DNA of 64,000 nt from contig NC_061797.1 of the NCBI RefSeq assembly GCF_021462225.1, positions 3,217,001 to 3,281,000 on the forward strand. Direction: 5' to 3'. This DNA comes from Girardinichthys multiradiatus (taxonomy: Eukaryota > Chordata > Actinopteri > Cyprinodontiformes > Goodeidae). Position numbers and translations under genes: made by a program. The notes beneath the pieces were generated by a model. That model was not told the DNA's origin and did not search any database. It saw only the letters and a program-made list of their open reading frames with translations. This document shows, one piece after another, positions 59,126 to 64,000 of the stretch (position 1 is its first letter; every line of letters begins with the position of its first letter).

Positions 59126-59669
59126 TGTGGGTTTGGAGGCAGGACCAGGATGCAGAACATGGCGAGGCGGCCGTATGGTGAGTAAATGATGTTTTAATAT
59201 TGTAAATGAAGACAGACATACAGACAGGTAATCCCAAGAGCAAAGTTCAGGAGGCAAACAGAAAACAAACCAAGGAGAAGAGAAGCTCGGGAAGATAACT
59301 AGGGTTGTTGACTTGAGGAACCATCGGGGAACAATGAAAACTAGAGAGCTTATAAACTGAGGTAAGTGGAGTGTGGACCAATGAGACAGGGAGGCAGGTA
59401 ATCAGAGGAAACATGTAACAGGTGTGAACCAGGCTGCAGGGAACTGTGGGAATAAGTTACTATGGCAAAGGGAGCTTAGGAAACGCAGAGATAGGAAGGG
59501 AAACTAAACTAAACTAGAGACAACTCTAGGGGAAACAAACACTAAACTAACTGGGAGGTACAGTGAGAAGAAACCTAAACATAAGCTTACATAAATAGTA
59601 ACTCTAGAAAGAACTAAATCTAAGGACATGTGAACAAGCACAAGAATCTAAGCAAATAGACCCTCGGGA

Positions 59670-59800
59670 TGGTCTAAGAGGCTTGGGACCAAGCAGGAAC
59701 TCAGGAGGCTTGGGACCAAGCAGAAACATCGGAGGCTTGGGACCAAACAGAAACTCAGGAGGTTTGGGACCAAGCAGGAACTCCGGAGGCCTGGAGTCTA
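59670..59800 (+). repeat. Minisatellite, ~33-bp unit
   Basis: Four copies of GGCTTGGGACCAAGCAG-type units spaced by about 33 bp (encoding PPEFLLGPK on minus), with small substitutions. Confidence 0.85.
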
Positions 59801-60317
59801 GTCGAAAGTCTGGTTTAAAGTCAGTCGGCGAATCGGTCGTAGTGTCTCGATGCTTGGAGTGTGGAGCCTTGGAGTCGGGCAGAGAGTCTGATGCCTTGGT
59901 GTCGGGCAAAGAGTCTGATGCCTTGGAGTCAAGCTTGGAGTCAGGGTCAAAGTCTGAATCAAAGTCTGGGTCAAAGTCAAATGTCTCAGAGTCGGGCTGA
60001 GGTTCAGAAGACTTGACCGCAGGCTGAGGCTCTGAAGGCTTATCAGTGTGCTGAGGCTCTGGAGGCTTGGCTAGAGGCAGTTTTGCCTTGAACCCTTCTC
60101 GGAACTCGGGAACTTGGGTGAGAGGCAGTTCACTCTTGAACCCCTCTCGGAACTCGGAAACTACTAGCTGGAGTTCAGTGGTCTTGTCAGCCGGCCAGGC
60201 CTCTGGAAGCCTCACAGCCAGTTGTGATGCAGGAGACTTGCACTTACAGTCAATCTGGGATGCGGTACTGAAACCGCTACAGTCCTGGGATGTGGTACAG
60301 AAACCACTGGAGTCAGG

Positions 60318-60540
60318 GGATACAGCTGGTGACTCCTGAGATGCAGCCGGTGACTCCTGAGAGGCAGCCGGTGACTCCTGAGATGCAGCCGGTGACTCCT
60401 GAGATGCAGCCGGTGACTCCTGAGATGCAGCCGGCGACTCCTGAGATGCAGCCGGTGACTCCTGAGAAGCTGCAGGTGAGCCCTGAGAAGCTGCAGGTGA
60501 GTCCTGAGAAGCTGCAAATGAGCCCAGAGAAGCTTCAGGT
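60318..60540 (+). repeat. Minisatellite, 21-bp unit
   Basis: About ten copies of GATGCAGCCGGTGACTCCTGA with few changes; on the minus strand each encodes SQESPAA. The unit is a multiple of three, so length change keeps the frame open. Confidence 0.93.
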
Positions 60541-61400
60541 GAGCCCTGAGATCTGCAACGGAGCCCTGAAGAACCCTCGAACCCCTCTCGAAACTTGGGA
60601 ACAGGAACTGGAGCAACTGGCCAACCTTCAGCGGAGACAGGAGGTGAGGCGTCGGGCCGACCCACAGCGGAGGCGGAGGCAGGTGCTGGAGCATCAGCAG
60701 ATCCATCAGGAGGGACTGAGGCTGGATGAGATAATGGAGGTGATGGCTGAGTAACAGAAGGCAACAGCTGAGAAGATGGCTGATTTTCAGGATATGAATG
60801 ACCCACGGAGACAGAAGCACTGAAGACCTCTGAGATGATACCCCAGAGAAACCCAAGGAGATATCCAGGAAAAAGAGGCTGAGCAGTTGCAAGTGGTGGC
60901 TTATCCAGAAAGGCTGAAGCTGGCACTGACGTGCCTGACTGATCCCCAGCGGAGACTGAAGCTGGAGCATTGGCAGATCCCTCAGAGAGGTCAGGAACAA
61001 GAACTAAGGCAGCTGACGGACCTCCAGTGGACACTGAAGCTATAGCGTTAGGCTTACGACATCATCTGTGGCGTGCAGAAGAGGCTGCTGGCTGTGCCAC
61101 GGTGCTCTGGAGACCTGGTATGAGCGGTGCAGCAGTGATACTGGACTGAATCCATGAATGGGCGGCAGATTTAAGTTGGGGACAGGAAACAGTTTGTACA
61201 GCAGCTCCAAGCTGCACAGAGGGAGCAGAGGCTAACATAAGCTAACATAAATAGTAACTCTAGAAAGAACTATATCTAAAGACATATAAACAAGCACAAG
61301 AATCTAAGCAAATATTAACTAAACAAAAGTAAACTACTAATCAAAGGAACAGGGAAAGCCTTTAACGGCAAAGTAAACAAAAACAGTGAACCAAATGGCA

Positions 61401-64000
61401 GATGTTGACAGTCGTACTCTAAAGCTTGTCTTCTCAAGGTGTTTAGCTCTTGGTCTGTGGCAAAAACAAGGTTATTCTGTTGCAAGAAATAATCACAACC
61501 TGGAAGGGAAAGATAGCACATCTTGGGGTTACCTAATGATACACCGCCTAATCCATTTTTCTGACTGCCTTTGGATATTTTTGTAGATTCCGCAACATTA
61601 GAACCACCGCAGCATTTTCTGATCGTCCTTTTGTTTCGAGAACTAAATGTGTTTCTTCTGCCTCTCGATTAACTGAAAGGTCTTCAGAATAGAGGATTGA
61701 GGTCAACCCACCAATATTACAACCCTGATCCACATCAGAAGGTAGTCATTAATGTGTAACTACTATGACATTTAAGGGTGTAATGCAGGAGTCCATGCAC
61801 AAAGCAGACACATTGTATCATCCTCCATTGTTCATCTGATCTAAGAAATGTGTTGATCTGCAGAGTCTGATGTATATATTAACAGGCTGAGGATGGCACA
61901 CGACAATTTTGCTTGTATTTAAAGGCCTTATATCCACCACTTTAAACATTGTTTAATACTTTGTGTATTTTTGACTAAACAATAGGATTTTGACACTAGC
62001 TAAACACCCTGTGCACTGGCTGTGAAAAAAGAGAAGAAATCTATGGCAGAGAAACATGAAAATAGCTGCATACTTGGTTGTCACTGGGGGGGTAACCCGA
62101 AAGAAGGGAGCTCGGCTGTTCCTTTGGGAGCTTTAAGACTTTCTGCTTACAAGGTAAGCAATAAGGCTATGAGGTAACTACTCTTCTCGCCATTGTAGCA
62201 TCTTAGCAATGTCACATGACAAACTAGCACATACACCTACTCTACACACACACGTTCTCTCTATTGCACCCATATAAACAATCAATACGTTGAGGGTCAT
62301 ACAAACACAGGTTCCTATTTTATTACAGCTACCTGTCTACTACCAGATGCAACCCTAATTTAATGCTATTGTAAACAAACATATTGAGTCCCCTGGCGAA
62401 GTGGTAGTACTTACAGCATGCTCCTAAACTCTGTCTTTAATGATTACACATTTTGCAGAAATTGACTGAGAATTATTATTGAGGCAGATTACTGAGTTAC
62501 TGAAAGACTTTTATAAAATCTACCAATCTAAGTGGAAATATTGAATTAAAGGATGTACATCAGCTTTCAGCATTTCCACAAATATGAAGAGAAAGAGAAA
62601 TCCCTGCATCAAAATCTTTGAAAATATTTTAACAGTAAAAGTTAAAATACTTTTCAGAACTATTATATATGAAATATAATTTATGTTCTGAGACACAGAT
62701 AACATCAATCACAACTGCCCAGAATTGTTGTTCATTCACCGTAGTACAAGTAATATTTGTAATTTTTCACTATAGAAACCTGCCTGTGACATAAAAACTA
62801 AGTTTGTACCTTATTATACTTTATCATTTGTACCTTAGTGATCAAGCAGACACAGGTAAGAGTGAGCAATCCAGTTTTAAGAAATCTGACAGTTGAAAAA
62901 GGAAGTGTAACCTTGCTGGTTGGTAGCTGGCAGAACAAACAGCTTGAGGCCGTCTTGGGTTGCCTCAGAGGGATGTGGTAAGAGCTGAAGGGGCTAAGGA
63001 GGAAAAAGGAAAGCTCCACTGAAACCAAAGGAGGCAACCACAATTTACTTATTTTCTATGTCTAACACAGTTCCATGTAAGTGACTGCAGCTAAAGTAAA
63101 AGGCACTGCATGTTTGTAATCCAGCAATACTAATTAAAGAATTCTCTAAGACCAGTCAGTCAAATGGGAAAAAATAAATTCTGATTCTTTTTTTAATCTT
63201 ATTTTAATTGTAATTTGTATTTTGCTCTCATGATGGGATGTACGTGCACTACATTTATACTGTATACCAGTACAGTATATAATGCAACAGAAGATTTTAT
63301 GAACAATATGATAATCATGCAGTGGCTGAAAATGATGACTTTCCTATATAATTTATAATGAGCCTATGATGTATGTTATGCGAAGCAATAGAGAATGTCT
63401 GATCACTTCAGTTATTTGGTGTGTGCCAGTTTTAGACGCATCCAGTTTAATATTGATGTGGAACAGAACATTCATTTTCATGATAAAATATTAAATTTTT
63501 CTGGAATTAGCTAAATCTTTCTACCCAGTTCTTTTTCACCTAAATGTAAATGTTCACAAGAGAATTAAAAGCATAAAGGCAAAGAGATGCTTGCTAATGA
63601 TGACCTGATTTGTTGCTACAATGAGTATTTCTCATGTTCAGATACTGAGTTCAGTGGAAATCTAAACTAAGTGAATATATCCATTGATCTCGCAACAAAA
63701 GGGTCTCCTTTTGTTGCCCTTAAATAAATCTGGTCTTTTGTCCAGCTGAATGGTGGTATGCATATAAAGAAAAAAAAATGCATAAGAGTATAATTCAAAG
63801 ACATATTCTGTAATGGCAGCAGGACTTTAACATTTGCATGTTTTTCCCAGTGAGATTTTCTGCTTGTATTTCTACAATTATCACTTGACACAGTCCTATT
63901 GCATTGCACCTCTTTGAGTCTATATGGCTTTTATGGTTGTATGGCCTTGTCTGATGGCCTTCTACGTTATCATCACCTGTCGTTCAGCGCTGTAAATCAG
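61401..64000. other. Unique sequence to the window end
   Basis: AT-rich non-coding DNA. Apart from the weak exon candidate at 62,043 nothing was recognised; short frames at 62.8-63.0 and 63.7-63.9 kb have no signature. Confidence 0.5.
62043..62153 (+). CDS. Weak candidate first coding exon
   Basis: An ATG opens 37 codons (MAEKHENSCILGCHWGGN, then KEGSSAVPLGALRLSAYK) ending exactly at a near-ideal donor AAG|GTAAGC. Cys and His spacing (C-x3-C-H) is faintly zinc-finger-like but not enough to assign a domain. No downstream partner exon was identified. It could be chance. Confidence 0.22.

Larger units (their letters stand above)
59604..61061 (-). other. Long Pro/Ser-rich repetitive reading frame of unknown coding status
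   Basis: About 485 codons are open on the minus strand from the codon after a TGA at 61,062-61,064 to the stop at 59,604. Composition is low-complexity: an Ala/Pro/Ser-rich N-terminal part, about ten ASQESPA-type heptads, EFREGFK blocks, an Asp-rich stretch and four PPEFLLGPK repeats. The first conventional Met codon lies only near the C-terminal end (in PPMFLLGPK), so translation would need upstream exons or a non-AUG start. Similar text occurs in fish repeat-derived predicted proteins, so I regard it as element-derived rather than a host gene. Confidence 0.45.
59126..61400 (-). mobile_element. LTR-like repeat carrying an inserted Pro/Ser-rich segment
   Basis: The left end TGTGGGTTTGGAGGCAGGACC and the following text match the style of the 20.4-kb LTR-like element. 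At 59,583-59,655 and again at 61,233-61,305 the same 73-bp text occurs (ACATAAATAGTAACTCTAG through AGCACAAGAATCTAAGCAAA) with about 4 mismatches. The 1.58 kb between these direct repeats contains the long repetitive reading frame. The right end of the host element is not clear. Confidence 0.5.

Noticed and set aside
1..64000. CRISPR arrays, bacterial operons, phage or plasmid features
   Set aside because: No regular spacer arrays or bacterial-style gene packing; the content is eukaryotic throughout.

Overview
This window is eukaryotic and almost certainly from a percomorph teleost fish. The evidence is low gene density, AT-rich unique sequence and a dense mix of fish-type transposons: Tc1 elements, L2/L1/RTE-like LINEs, tRNA-derived SINEs, Gypsy, PIF/Harbinger and retrovirus-type LTRs. 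A cyprinodontiform-like fish would fit, but I cannot prove the order or species. I see no bacterial operon, CRISPR array, rRNA gene or canonical tRNA gene. No complete host gene is visible. The only convincing host-type coding sequence is two exons resembling the C-terminal cysteine-rich region of a gel-forming mucin/VWF-like protein (7053-7260 and 7784-7885), lying between two parts of an L2 LINE.

Layout. 1-8.5 kb is a nest of transposons: an IS630-type transposase relic split by a full-length Tc1 (444-2053), then a second, Tdr2-like Tc1 split by an unclassified repeat (2631-4797) and a solo LTR (5149-5686), then an L2 copy holding the mucin-like exons. 8.5-25.8 kb is mostly unique non-coding DNA with SINEs (10.0, 13.0, 13.7, 21.2, 22.1 kb), an L1 relic (14 kb), L2 tails, LTR-like pieces and a TG microsatellite. 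25,824-27,299 is a solo retrovirus-type LTR with a 4-bp target duplication. 28,419-33,571 is a DNA transposon with short inverted ends that has been invaded by a 5'-truncated L2 whose ORF2 carries two in-frame stops.

35,980-39,915 holds two nearly identical Tc1 copies in opposite orientation. One encodes an intact 334-aa DD34E transposase. The other has a 10-bp deletion and a Glu-to-Gln change at the catalytic position. 41-46 kb is a graveyard of Tc1, L1, Gypsy pol, LINE and Harbinger pieces. 47.9-50.0 kb holds an unclassified repeat followed by a diverged tandem array of about 341 bp period. 51.8-55.3 kb is a C-rich repeat interrupted by a LINE tail. 56,232-58,039 is a second solo LTR related in layout to the first. 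59.1-61.4 kb is an LTR-like repeat carrying a long Pro/Ser-rich reading frame with a 21-bp minisatellite, bracketed by 73-bp direct repeats. The remainder to 64 kb is unique, with one weak candidate first exon at 62,043.

The elements do not form a pathway. They record successive insertions, and the intact Tc1 is the only protein-coding unit that looks functional. All identifications come from reading the sequence and from memory of family features; no database search was run.
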